Source: Flavihumibacter profundi
GTDB taxonomy: Bacteria > Bacteroidota > Bacteroidia > Chitinophagales > Chitinophagaceae
Length of the DNA stretch: 64,000 bases
Assembly: GCF_020076305.1 (NCBI RefSeq)
Contig: NZ_JAIQXE010000003.1
Span: forward strand, 248,001-312,000
Reading direction: 5' to 3'
In this document: positions 46,090 through 54,709 of the stretch, piece by piece
Layout of the letters: each line of letters starts with the position of its first letter
How positions within the stretch are numbered: position 1 is the stretch's first letter
Program-made: the position numbers and the translations under genes
The notes under the pieces: generated by a model
The model's database searches: none
Seen by the model: only the letters and a program-made list of their open reading frames with translations
Told to the model about the DNA's origin: nothing

Positions 46090-48144
46090 TCAGAACCATT
46101 GTGCCACCACCATATCAATCAATTTTATTCCAATGAATGGAATGATCACGCCACCAATACCATAGATCAGCAGGTTCCTCCTTAACAGGGCGCTGGCTCC
46201 GATGGGTTTATAGCTGACGCCTTTAAGTGCTAATGGAATAAGCAGTGGAATAATAATTGCGTTAAAAATAACCGCAGAAAGTATGGCGCTCTCCGGACTA
46301 TGAAGGTTCATAATATTCAGTCCCTGTAAAGCCGGAATGGAAGCAATGAACAAAGCCGGCACAATAGCGAAATACTTTGCCACATCATTGGCGATAGAAA
46401 AAGTCGTGAGCGTTCCCCGGGTCATCAGCAATTGTTTGCCTATTTCCACAACCTCAATCAGTTTGGTTGGATCGTTATCAAGGTCCACCATATTTCCCGC
46501 TTCTTTTGCTGCCTGGGTACCACTGTTCATGGCTACGCCTACGTCTGCCTGCGCCAATGCCGGTGCATCATTCGTGCCATCACCCATCATCGCCACCAGT
46601 TTACCGTTTTGCTGTTCCTGCTTAATATAATTCATTTTGTCTTCCGGCTTAGCCTCAGCGATAAAATCATCTACACCGGCTTTCTCTGCAATGTATTTCG
46701 CAGTAAGTGGATTGTCACCGGTTACCATAACAGTTTTAACCCCCATTTTCCGCAATCGCTCAAACCTTTCCTGGATACCCGGTTTAATGATATCCTGCAG
46801 TTCAATAACACCCAGTACCTGCCCGTTCTGGCTTACCACCAGCGGCGTTCCGCCATTGGAAGAAATCAATTTCACCCTTTCTTCAGTGGAAGATGGAAAT
46901 TCATTCCCGGCTTTGATTACCAGGTTCCGGATAGCATCAAATGCACCCTTCCTGATTTTGAGTCCGGCCATATCAATTCCACTTGACCTTGTTTCAGCAG
47001 TGAATTTAATGAAGGATATTCCCTCTTTCTGTAATGAAGGTGCTTTGATGCCTTTATTGCCCGCCAGTTCAACAATAGATTTCCCTTCCGGTGTTTCATC
47101 AGCCAGTGATGCCAACACGCATGCTTCCACGAAAACTGTATCATCGATACCATCAGCGGGCCAGAAACTTGTGGCTTTGCGGTTTCCAATGGTGATCGTA
47201 CCTGTTTTATCGAGCAACAAAGTATCCAGGTCGCCTGCGGTCTCTACTGCCTTTCCACTTTTAGTTATCACATTGGCACGAAGGGCGCGGTCCATGCCTG
47301 CAATACCAATAGCACTAAGCAATCCGCCAATAGTGGTAGGAATGAGGCATACAAACAGGGATACAAATGCAGCGATTGTTATGGGTGTATGGGCATAATC
47401 TGCAAAGGGTTTCAATGTTACACAAACGATCACAAAGATCAGCGTGAATGCAGCCAGCAGGATTGTCAGGGCAATTTCATTGGGTGTTTTCTGACGGCTG
47501 GCACCTTCTACCAATGCGATCATTTTATCCAGGAAACTCTCACCCGGCTCGGTAGTAACCCGCACTTTAATATGGTCACTCAACACTTTTGTACCACCGG
47601 TAACAGAAGATTTATCACCACCTGACTCGCGGATAACCGGTGCAGATTCACCGGTAATAGCCGATTCATCAATAGTGGCGATCCCTTCAATGATTTCCCC
47701 ATCCATAGGAATCATATCTCCGGCTTCACAAAGGAACACATCCCCTTTTTTCAATTGCGAAGAAGGGACAATTTTGATTTCATTTACAAAAATTTCCCCT
47801 ACGGTCTGGATCCATTTTGCAGGTGTTTCTTCCCGGGTTTTACGCAGGCTTTCTGCCTGTGCTTTACCCCTTGCTTCGGCTATCGCCTCTGCAAAATTGG
47901 CGAACAGCAGGGTGAGTAAAAGGATACCGAAAATGATCAGGTTGTAGGCAAGGCTGCCCTGTGATTTTTCCCCGGTGGCAATCCAGATACAAACACCCAG
48001 CATAATGATGGTACCGACTTCGACGGTAAACATTACCGGGTTACGGAAAAGTATCCTGGGATTGAGTTTCACAAAGGACTGCCTTACAGCTTCCTTCACC
48101 AGCGAAGCTTCAAATAATTTATTCGACCTTATATGTTTTGACAT
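46090..48144 (-). CDS. kdpB: Potassium-transporting ATPase subunit B
   Basis: The P-type ATPase subunit that energises K+ uptake. '[20 protein letters not shown]' is the actuator TGES motif, '[20 protein letters not shown]' contains the phosphorylated aspartate, '[20 protein letters not shown]' and '[20 protein letters not shown]' the P-domain motifs. About seven membrane helices. 684 residues, normal. It follows kdpA after 12 bp. Confidence 0.97.
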   Translation of the reverse strand: MSKHIRSNKLFEASLVKEAVRQSFVKLNPRILFRNPVMFTVEVGTIIMLGVCIWIATGEKSQGSLAYNLIIFGILLLTLLFANFAEAIAEARGKAQAESLRKTREETPAKWIQTVGEIFVNEIKIVPSSQLKKGDVFLCEAGDMIPMDGEIIEGIATIDESAITGESAPVIRESGGDKSSVTGGTKVLSDHIKVRVTTEPGESFLDKMIALVEGASRQKTPNEIALTILLAAFTLIFVIVCVTLKPFADYAHTPITIAAFVSLFVCLIPTTIGGLLSAIGIAGMDRALRANVITKSGKAVETAGDLDTLLLDKTGTITIGNRKATSFWPADGIDDTVFVEACVLASLADETPEGKSIVELAGNKGIKAPSLQKEGISFIKFTAETRSSGIDMAGLKIRKGAFDAIRNLVIKAGNEFPSSTEERVKLISSNGGTPLVVSQNGQVLGVIELQDIIKPGIQERFERLRKMGVKTVMVTGDNPLTAKYIAEKAGVDDFIAEAKPEDKMNYIKQEQQNGKLVAMMGDGTNDAPALAQADVGVAMNSGTQAAKEAGNMVDLDNDPTKLIEVVEIGKQLLMTRGTLTTFSIANDVAKYFAIVPALFIASIPALQGLNIMNLHSPESAILSAVIFNAIIIPLLIPLALKGVSYKPIGASALLRRNLLIYGIGGVIIPFIGIKLIDMVVAQWF

Positions 48145-48156
48145 TGTAATTATATT

Positions 48157-49869
48157 TTATTGACTCAGGAATTCAGCTATCGGTCCTAATGCCAGCGCAG
48201 GGAAGTAAGACAAGGCGTTAATGATCAGGATAACGGCAAAAGTCATCAGTCCGAATGTGAGTGAATCTGTTTTCAGTGTTCCTGCAGAATCGGGAATGTG
48301 TTTTTTATTGGCCAGTAAGCCGATGATGGCAATGGGGCCAATAATTGGAATAAACCTGGCCAGGATGAGTACAATGCCCGTACTTACATTCCAGAAAATA
48401 TTATTGTCGCCCAGTCCTTCGAAACCGCTTCCGTTATTAGCGTTAGATGAAGTGAATTCATACAACATTTCAGAGAACCCGTGATAAGAGGGGTTATTCA
48501 GCCAGTTCGCAGGTTGCACCGCCCAGCCAATATTGGCATGATGGGCAACAAAATACGCCGCTAATGCAGTACCACCTTTGATCAGGAAGGCCGACAAAAG
48601 GGTAACCAGGGCGGCTATCTTTACTTCCCGCGCTTCCACTTTATGGCCCATAAATTCCGGGGTCCTTCCCACCATTAATCCGGAAATAAATACAGCAATG
48701 ATGATATAAATAAAGTAGTTCAGCAGCCCCACGCCACACCCACCATAAAAGGCATTGACCATCATTCCGAGTAACTGCATCATGCCCGATAGGGGCATAG
48801 CGCTGTCGTGCATGGAATTGACTGAACCAGTAGATATAATCGTAGTAACGATACTCCAATAACCGGAAGCCGCAGGCCCGAACCTTACTTCTTTCCCTTC
48901 CATTGCACCGGTTGCCTGCGTGATACCCATTTTAGCAATCTGCGGATTGCCATGGATTTCAGATATGATCGTTGGAACCAGCAATACCAGCATCCCAACA
49001 GTCATTACCCCAAAGATGACATAAGCGAATTTTTTTCTTTTAATGAAAATGCCCATTGCAAAAATCACTGCCATTGGAATCAACACCTGCGATACTACTT
49101 CAACCATATTGGTGAAATAATTGGGGTTCTCAAGAGGGTGGGCCGAATTAGCACCAAACCAGCCACCGCCATTTGTTCCCAGGTGCTTTATGGCAATCAT
49201 GCCTGCTGCAGGTCCACGGGATACATGGACCGAATCACCTTGCAGGGTAACGATACTGTCTTTACCATCGAAACTGGCAGGAGTCCCGTTTAATGCAAGG
49301 ATAGTTGCAATAACTATAGATAAGGGCAATAAAATCCTGGTAATAGATTTTACAAAATATGTCCAGAAATTGCCCAGGTTATTGGTGGTCTTTTCTTTAA
49401 ACCCGACCAGCATTGCAATAAGGCAGGCCATACCTGTTGCAGCACTTACAAACTGTAAAAAAGTAACCACAAATAGCTGGGTCAGGTAGGTTAATCCGGA
49501 TTCACCGGAATAGTGTTGCAAATCGCAGTTCACTAAAAAACTAATAGCCGTATTAAATGCCAGGTCAGGAGTTTGGTTGGGATTTCCATCCGGATTTAAT
49601 GGGAGGTGGGCCTGGAAAAGCAATAAGAAAAAAGCATAAACCAGCCATACCAGATTTACAGTGAGCACGGCTTTCAGGAACTCTTTCCAGTTCATGCCCT
49701 TCTTCGGATCTATGCCGGAAAAACGGTAAATCAACCTTTCGACAGGCTGCATAAAATCAGTGATGTTCTTCTCCCCGGCAAATACCCTGGCAATATATTT
49801 CCCCAACGGGATGGCCAGGATTACTGTCAACAGGAAACTTACTACAACACCGAATAATTCTGTATGCAT
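48157..49869 (-). CDS. kdpA: Potassium-transporting ATPase subunit A
   Basis: The K+-selective channel-like subunit with about ten helices. Selectivity-filter regions include 'NTAISFLVNCDLQHYSGESG', 'GTNGGGWFGANSAHPLENPN', 'INSM'-like 'TGSVNSMHDSAMPLSGMMQL' and 'EFTSSNANNGSGFEGLGDNN', all family standards. 570 residues, normal. It starts 18 bp after kdpF and heads the large kdp genes. Confidence 0.97.
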   Translation of the reverse strand: MHTELFGVVVSFLLTVILAIPLGKYIARVFAGEKNITDFMQPVERLIYRFSGIDPKKGMNWKEFLKAVLTVNLVWLVYAFFLLLFQAHLPLNPDGNPNQTPDLAFNTAISFLVNCDLQHYSGESGLTYLTQLFVVTFLQFVSAATGMACLIAMLVGFKEKTTNNLGNFWTYFVKSITRILLPLSIVIATILALNGTPASFDGKDSIVTLQGDSVHVSRGPAAGMIAIKHLGTNGGGWFGANSAHPLENPNYFTNMVEVVSQVLIPMAVIFAMGIFIKRKKFAYVIFGVMTVGMLVLLVPTIISEIHGNPQIAKMGITQATGAMEGKEVRFGPAASGYWSIVTTIISTGSVNSMHDSAMPLSGMMQLLGMMVNAFYGGCGVGLLNYFIYIIIAVFISGLMVGRTPEFMGHKVEAREVKIAALVTLLSAFLIKGGTALAAYFVAHHANIGWAVQPANWLNNPSYHGFSEMLYEFTSSNANNGSGFEGLGDNNIFWNVSTGIVLILARFIPIIGPIAIIGLLANKKHIPDSAGTLKTDSLTFGLMTFAVILIINALSYFPALALGPIAEFLSQ

Positions 49870-49887
49870 AAAAAGAATTTTAAGGGA

Positions 49888-49968
49888 TTAAAACTTTTCG
49901 GGTTTTAATAGAACATAGAGGAGGTAAATAAATACGCCGATAGACAGCGCAAAAAGGATGTTCATCAT
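49888..49968 (-). CDS. kdpF: Potassium-transporting ATPase subunit F
   Basis: A 26-residue single-helix peptide on the minus strand: it starts MMNILFAL, crosses the membrane with 'SIGVFIYLLYVLL' and ends 'KPEKF'. The '...YL-Y-L--PEKF' ending is the KdpF signature. KdpF stabilises the pump. It lies 18 bp upstream of kdpA, the expected position. The start may be either of two adjacent ATG codons. Confidence 0.9.
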   Translation of the reverse strand: MMNILFALSIGVFIYLLYVLLKPEKF

Positions 49969-49973
49969 AACGG

Positions 49974-50057
49974 TTAAATTTTTTCGAAGTAGTCAATAGA
50001 TTTAAAGAAGACCCAGAAGCAAAGAAGGGCTGCTAAAAGCAAAATAATAATTAACAT
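49974..50057 (-). CDS. 27-residue membrane peptide upstream of kdpF
   Basis: A very small gene on the minus strand: MLIIILLLAALLCFWVFF followed by 'KSIDYFEKI' and TAA, ending 5 bp before kdpF. One membrane helix with a short polar tail. I recall comparable peptides ahead of kdpF in other Bacteroidota kdp operons, but know of no name or function. Its size, spacing and clean frame between two genes argue that it is translated. It may be an extra small subunit or a translational leader. Confidence 0.65.
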   Translation of the reverse strand: MLIIILLLAALLCFWVFFKSIDYFEKI

Positions 50058-50184
50058 GGCTGATCATTTTGGGGTTATTGCCAAACAGGATGCCGGAAAA
50101 AAAACAGAAGGGAAAAAACCTGCACAACCAAGAACAGGCTGGCTTTTCAATAATTTGGAGGTACTGTTTTAAAGGTATGCTAAA

Positions 50185-50210
50185 TAAAAAACCCTTCCAA
50201 AATGAAAGGG
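50185..50210 (-). terminator. Rho-independent terminator of the response-regulator gene
   Basis: On the minus strand CCCTTTC-ATTTT-GGAAGGG is followed by TTTTTT. It lies 27 bp after the regulator's stop and ahead of the kdp peptide gene, so the kdp genes need their own promoter between about 50058 and 50185. Confidence 0.8.
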
Positions 50211-50236
50211 TCAATTATCAAAACGGAAGGATGGCA

Positions 50237-51595
50237 TCAGGTTGTCCGGATGCCATATTCCTCAATTTTCCGGTAAAGTGTGGTGAGCCCAATATTGAGC
50301 AGGCGGGCCGTTTCAGTTTTATTCCCGCCGGTATGGTTCAACACCCTTTGTATATGCAGTTTTTCTACACTGGCCAGGTCAAAAGCAGAAAGGGTGCCCG
50401 TCTTTTGCGATTGCAGTTGCTGCAATTCATTTGGAAGATCAGTTGGCAGAATCGCCGGGCCGGCTGCCAGTATCACAGCCCGTTCAATAATGTTTTTTAA
50501 TTCACGGATATTCCCTTTCCAGTTATGGGCAATGAGCAAAGGCCAGCAAGCTTCATCGATTGCATCTATTTTTTTGTTCATCTTCTCATTGAACAGGGCC
50601 AGGAAATGATTCGCCAGTAAAGGAATATCAGATATCCTATCCCTCAGGGAAGGTATTTCAATAGAAAAAACATTCAAGCGGTAAAACAGGTCTTCCCTGA
50701 ATTTGCCTTCCTCAACTTCCTGCTGTAAATGCCGGTTGGTGGCCGCAATTATCCGGATATCTGCTTTGATCGATTTAGTTCCCCCAATTTTAATGAACTG
50801 TTTTGTTTCCAGTACACGCAGCAGTTTAACCTGGAGTGTTAATGGCATTTCGCCAATTTCATCCAGAAAAAGGGTTCCTGAATTCGCCTCTTCCAGCAGC
50901 CCCTTTTTATCTTTGACGGCACCGGTAAATGCACCCGCTTTATAACCGAATAATTCACTTTCAAGTAATTCATTGCTGAAGGCACTGCAATTAATGGCAA
51001 CAAATTCTTCCCCGGATCTTTGGCTGGCCTGGTGAATGGATTGCGCGAAAACCTCTTTACCAGTCCCTGTTTCGCCCAGCAATAGCACATTTGCATCTGT
51101 TGCTGCCACTTTTACGGCCAATTCAACTGCATTGCGAATTGCAGCAGAATTGCCAATGATAGCATCAAAAGAATATTGCCTGCCCAGCCGGCGCTGTAAA
51201 TGCGCCAGCTTTCTTTGAATGTCCACTAACTCAGCAGCACGATGCAGCAAGGGAACCACTTTTTCATTATCATCACCTTTTATAATATAGTCGAAGGCCC
51301 CATTTTTCATAGCCTGCACCCCATCTGCAATATTTCCAAAAGCTGTAAGTAATATAATGGGAATACGGGTATTTTTTTTCCTGGTCTCTGCGACAAAATC
51401 AACACCGTTACCATCCGGAAGTTTAACATCACACAACAGGATATCTATTTCATCTCTTTGCAAATAACTATTGGCCTCTTTCAGGGAACCTGCCTCTATA
51501 ACAGTAAATCCTTCCAGGCTAATTATCCTCTTTAACAGAGACCTTAGCTTTTCCTCATCATCAATTAATAATACAGTTACAGCATCCATAGCCAA
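50237..51595 (-). CDS. NtrC-family sigma-54-dependent response regulator, probable kdp regulator
   Basis: Receiver domain (1-120) with 'VLLIDDEEKLRSLLKRIISL', the phosphorylated aspartate in 'LLCDVKLPDGNGVDF' and 'IPIILLTAFG'. AAA+ domain (about 145-375) with 'NVLLLGETGTGKEVFAQSIH' (Walker A), 'ESELFGYKAGAFTGAVKDKK' (GAFTGA, contacts sigma-54) and 'GTLFLDEIGEMPL'. A Fis-type helix-turn-helix closes it ('NKTETARLLNIGLTTLYRKI'). The start may be the second ATG (51589). It replaces the OmpR-type KdpE usual elsewhere; its link to kdp is inferred from adjacency. Confidence 0.9.
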   Translation of the reverse strand: MAMDAVTVLLIDDEEKLRSLLKRIISLEGFTVIEAGSLKEANSYLQRDEIDILLCDVKLPDGNGVDFVAETRKKNTRIPIILLTAFGNIADGVQAMKNGAFDYIIKGDDNEKVVPLLHRAAELVDIQRKLAHLQRRLGRQYSFDAIIGNSAAIRNAVELAVKVAATDANVLLLGETGTGKEVFAQSIHQASQRSGEEFVAINCSAFSNELLESELFGYKAGAFTGAVKDKKGLLEEANSGTLFLDEIGEMPLTLQVKLLRVLETKQFIKIGGTKSIKADIRIIAATNRHLQQEVEEGKFREDLFYRLNVFSIEIPSLRDRISDIPLLANHFLALFNEKMNKKIDAIDEACWPLLIAHNWKGNIRELKNIIERAVILAAGPAILPTDLPNELQQLQSQKTGTLSAFDLASVEKLHIQRVLNHTGGNKTETARLLNIGLTTLYRKIEEYGIRTT

Positions 51596-51642
51596 TTATA
51601 TCAACCAAAACTAGTTCAAATTAGAAACCAAACATTAAATAA

Positions 51643-52380
51643 TCAACCCAACACTTCCTGTAATATTGCCAGTGAGCGTAAATGGCCAAATTCAGGGACA
51701 TGCAGGGCATAATAGGTTTCATAATGCTGCAATAGTGCCCGCCTTGAGGAAACGGGAAGCCTTATCTGCTCCAGTTCTTCAGGTTGCATTACTTTCAGCA
51801 ACTGTGCCGTGACTTCACTATTGGTGCCTTCCAGGTACATATGGTGATTTGGGGCTTGTGCTACAAACAAGCCTTCCTGCAAATCAAGGTAAGGATGCTG
51901 TTCATCATATTCATCAGAGATCCTGAAGCCAAAAAAATTCGTCAGGTGTATCGCATAAAATAAAGGAAAATTGGCCACTACCAAAGGACTTGCCCGGTCG
52001 AGGTGCATCAGCACATCTTCCACAAAATAAAACAGGTCGGTATTGGTTTCGGGTTGCTTCAGGCATTTTGTGAGCAATTCCACCATGTATGTTGCCACTG
52101 AACCTTTAAAGACATCGTAAAAAACATGCTCATATAATACCGACCACCGGTACTCCCTGATGCGCTGTAAATTCTTTTGTTCATTATGGTACACAACCAT
52201 ATCGAGGATAGCTGCAGGCTGGAAAAGGTTTGACTTTGCCCCGCCTTTCTTCGATGAACTGCGGACACCATTTACTATATAACTCTGTAACCCGAACAAC
52301 TCGGTAAACACAGACACTATAATGCTGGTTTCACCATACTTCACGGTCCTTAACACTATGCCCTTTGTGGTGTGGTTCAT
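51643..52380 (-). CDS. recO: DNA repair protein RecO
   Basis: Works with RecF and RecR to load RecA at gaps. The N-terminal OB-fold begins 'TKGIVLRTVKYGETSIIVSV' and 'GLQSYIVNGVRSSSKKGGAK'. The C-terminal helical region includes 'NFPLFYAIHLTNFFGFRISD', as in Bacteroidota RecO. The zinc cysteines of some relatives are absent. 245 residues. It starts 2 bp after the PorZ-like gene, so the two are co-transcribed. Confidence 0.92.
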   Translation of the reverse strand: MNHTTKGIVLRTVKYGETSIIVSVFTELFGLQSYIVNGVRSSSKKGGAKSNLFQPAAILDMVVYHNEQKNLQRIREYRWSVLYEHVFYDVFKGSVATYMVELLTKCLKQPETNTDLFYFVEDVLMHLDRASPLVVANFPLFYAIHLTNFFGFRISDEYDEQHPYLDLQEGLFVAQAPNHHMYLEGTNSEVTAQLLKVMQPEELEQIRLPVSSRRALLQHYETYYALHVPEFGHLRSLAILQEVLG

Positions 52381-52382
52381 GG

Positions 52383-54620
52383 TTATCGTTGGATAAATAC
52401 AATTTTTGCAGTTACCTGTTCCTTTCGGCTATCGTCCGATGCCATTACCAGGTAAACACCTGAAGAAATAGTTTTACCATACATGTCGCGGCCATTCCAG
52501 ATAAACTGTCCGCCAAGCGCCCTGCCCTGGTAAACAAGGCGCCCATTCAATTCAACGATTTTTACAAAAGCATTGTCAACTAGTCCGCGTACTGCAATCT
52601 GGCCATTGTAGCCAGGCGGAACAGGGTTCGGATATACTAATACGTTTGCATTAACTTCTCCTCCGGAAGTGGCGTCCCCCTTATAGGAACAGATACCTGA
52701 AGATGTTGAGAAAATCACCGTTCCATCAGATTGGTCTATGACAATTTTACGCACATCATTACTAAGCAGCGGACTATTGGAACTTGTAAAATGATAAATG
52801 GTTTTTTCGCCACCGGGACTGACCAGCCAAACGCCATTTTTTGTTCCCACCCATTTCCGGTTGGCACCATCAACTGCCATTGCCTGTACCGCTTCACCTT
52901 TAAAAAGGTAACCTGCGAACTGGTCTGTTTGTACTACAGGAAGCACTGCTTCACAGCCCTGGCCTGAAAACACCTGTTCTGCACATTGAATTATACCAAT
53001 ACCATCATCAGTTCCCACCCAAATAAACCCAAACGCGTCTTTCACCAGGCTGAGAACGGTATTACTGGGAAGATTCCCATTACCCTTTCCCGCCCTGTAC
53101 ATTCTCCACTGGTCATCACCGGTATTATCAATAGATGCACCATGGTTGAAACAGAAAACCCCGTTGCCCCCGGGAGACAGAATCCATTCCTGGTTCAGGT
53201 CATCAATAACTATTTGGGATACCGTATACCCCGAATAACTAAAAGGAATATTGAACGACCTGAAGTCCCCATTCGGATAACGCATAACGAGGCCATTTTT
53301 TGCACCATGGTTGCTGATCCACAGGTTCCGGTCAGCATCTTCTGCCAATCCTGTTACCCTGAAGGAGGTGGGGTCATCAACAGCACCAGAAAGCCCATCA
53401 ATGCTCAGGGAAAACTGACCTGACTCGCGCTTCAATAATCCTGCACCAAAAGAACCTGCCCAAAGAATGCCTGTCCGGTCCATTAATAAAGGGCCGGGGT
53501 GCGTGAAGCCTGCCGGTAGCGTATGATCATTTGTGTTATATATTGTCCATTGCAGTTCTGCAAACTGGCTGAGTGCTTCGCCAGTGGCAGCCCACCATTC
53601 CTTATTATTAGCAATTATATCACCTGTAGCCACAGAATATGGTGAATTGGGAATTACCGGGGTAATACCCTGGCTGGTTTTTTCCAATAAACCATTGCTA
53701 CTATCTGCAATCCACAATACATCTCCGGTAATAGCCGCACCCAAAGGAACCCGGATCCTGGAATCAGTGATTCTTTCATCAACGAGTCCGTCGGTAAAAA
53801 GTTTCAATATTTCAGCTTCATTATTGCGTTGCTGGCAAATGATAATCCTGCCAGATGAAAAGCTAAGGTTATTCCACTGCCAGTCATCCGAATGGATAAG
53901 CGTGAATTGTCCGTTTTTTAGCATGTATAAAGCAGTTGCCGCCTGCAAATACACAGTATCATTCACCACCAGCACCTGTTGAACAGGCCCTGCAGGCAAC
54001 CCATTGGACCCCGATAATAATTCCCAGTTGCGGTAATCAGCCTGGTTAATCCCGGTAGCAGGTGCCCTTTTCAACCCCTCCTGTGTTGCTGCATAATAAT
54101 AACCGGCAGATTTTGCAGCAGCGTTTACTCTCGTATATGCACCTCCGTAACCAACCACCCAGGTGTCACCTATTTCCATTTTCGACAGGTTTAAGACAAC
54201 AATCCCGAATCCTGTAGAAAGCAAACACTGGTTGTCATCCCCGCTCACCTGGTAAATAGTTTTGTCGGCATTTACAGGTTTTAGCTGAAGGGAATTAATG
54301 GTACTGATCTGCTTACCGGATATGACATTGATATTACTGTTCCGGTAGGCTATTACCAGTTTTTCACCTGGAGTACAAAATATAGTTTGCACCCCGGTTT
54401 CTGCCAGGCCGTTAATCCGGCTTAAGCGGCCGATGGTTCCTCCCTGCAGTGCAATACTGAAACAGGCGAAAGGTGTTGCGGTATAAAGGTGGTTAGTACC
54501 GGCGGAAACAGCAATAGCGCTATTATAGGGCAGGTGTTCCTGCCAGGTACCTATAGGTTGGGCTAAAACAGGGTGGAACCAACCTGAAACCAGGATTAAA
54601 AAGGAGGAGAAATAACGCAT
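52383..54620 (-). CDS. porZ: PorZ-like two-component-regulator propeller protein with type IX C-terminal domain
   Basis: A signal peptide (YFSSFLILVSGWFHPVLAQP), then two seven-bladed beta-propeller regions of repeated strand units ('NLYTATPFACFSI'-like, 'FGFIWVGTDDGIGIIQCAE', 'NRKWVGTKNGVWLVSPGG'), then a C-terminal domain ('VLVYPNPVPPGYNGQIAVRG', 'VKIVELNGRLVYQGRALGG', 'SSGVYLVMASDDSRKEQVTA') typical of type IX cargo. PorZ is a surface component of the type IX attachment complex in Porphyromonas. The neighbouring recO is the usual companion in this phylum. 745 residues, matching the family. A -7 element lies just before the start. Confidence 0.85.
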   Translation of the reverse strand: MRYFSSFLILVSGWFHPVLAQPIGTWQEHLPYNSAIAVSAGTNHLYTATPFACFSIALQGGTIGRLSRINGLAETGVQTIFCTPGEKLVIAYRNSNINVISGKQISTINSLQLKPVNADKTIYQVSGDDNQCLLSTGFGIVVLNLSKMEIGDTWVVGYGGAYTRVNAAAKSAGYYYAATQEGLKRAPATGINQADYRNWELLSGSNGLPAGPVQQVLVVNDTVYLQAATALYMLKNGQFTLIHSDDWQWNNLSFSSGRIIICQQRNNEAEILKLFTDGLVDERITDSRIRVPLGAAITGDVLWIADSSNGLLEKTSQGITPVIPNSPYSVATGDIIANNKEWWAATGEALSQFAELQWTIYNTNDHTLPAGFTHPGPLLMDRTGILWAGSFGAGLLKRESGQFSLSIDGLSGAVDDPTSFRVTGLAEDADRNLWISNHGAKNGLVMRYPNGDFRSFNIPFSYSGYTVSQIVIDDLNQEWILSPGGNGVFCFNHGASIDNTGDDQWRMYRAGKGNGNLPSNTVLSLVKDAFGFIWVGTDDGIGIIQCAEQVFSGQGCEAVLPVVQTDQFAGYLFKGEAVQAMAVDGANRKWVGTKNGVWLVSPGGEKTIYHFTSSNSPLLSNDVRKIVIDQSDGTVIFSTSSGICSYKGDATSGGEVNANVLVYPNPVPPGYNGQIAVRGLVDNAFVKIVELNGRLVYQGRALGGQFIWNGRDMYGKTISSGVYLVMASDDSRKEQVTAKIVFIQR

Positions 54621-54627
54621 ATCATAC

Positions 54628-54635
54628 CAAAGTTA
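54628..54635 (-). promoter_or_regulatory. -7 promoter element (TAACTTTG) for porZ-recO
   Basis: On the minus strand TAACTTTG ends 7 bp before the porZ ATG (54620). The expected start of transcription falls about 2 nt before the ATG, so the mRNA is almost leaderless. Confidence 0.55.
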
Positions 54636-54709
54636 ACCGAAATCAGCCGGGCAATTGTCGGGGGAATAACGGTAAATTGCTTTCTTTGTCTGCAATTAAT
54701 TGCTTTACT

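Noticed and set aside
46637-47398. 253-codon plus-strand frame opposite kdpB
   Set aside because: Shadow of a certain P-type ATPase gene.
50058-50236. Sigma-54 promoter for kdp
   Set aside because: Expected because the regulator has GAFTGA, but I found only GG-N11-GC at best, not the required GG-N10-GC spacing.
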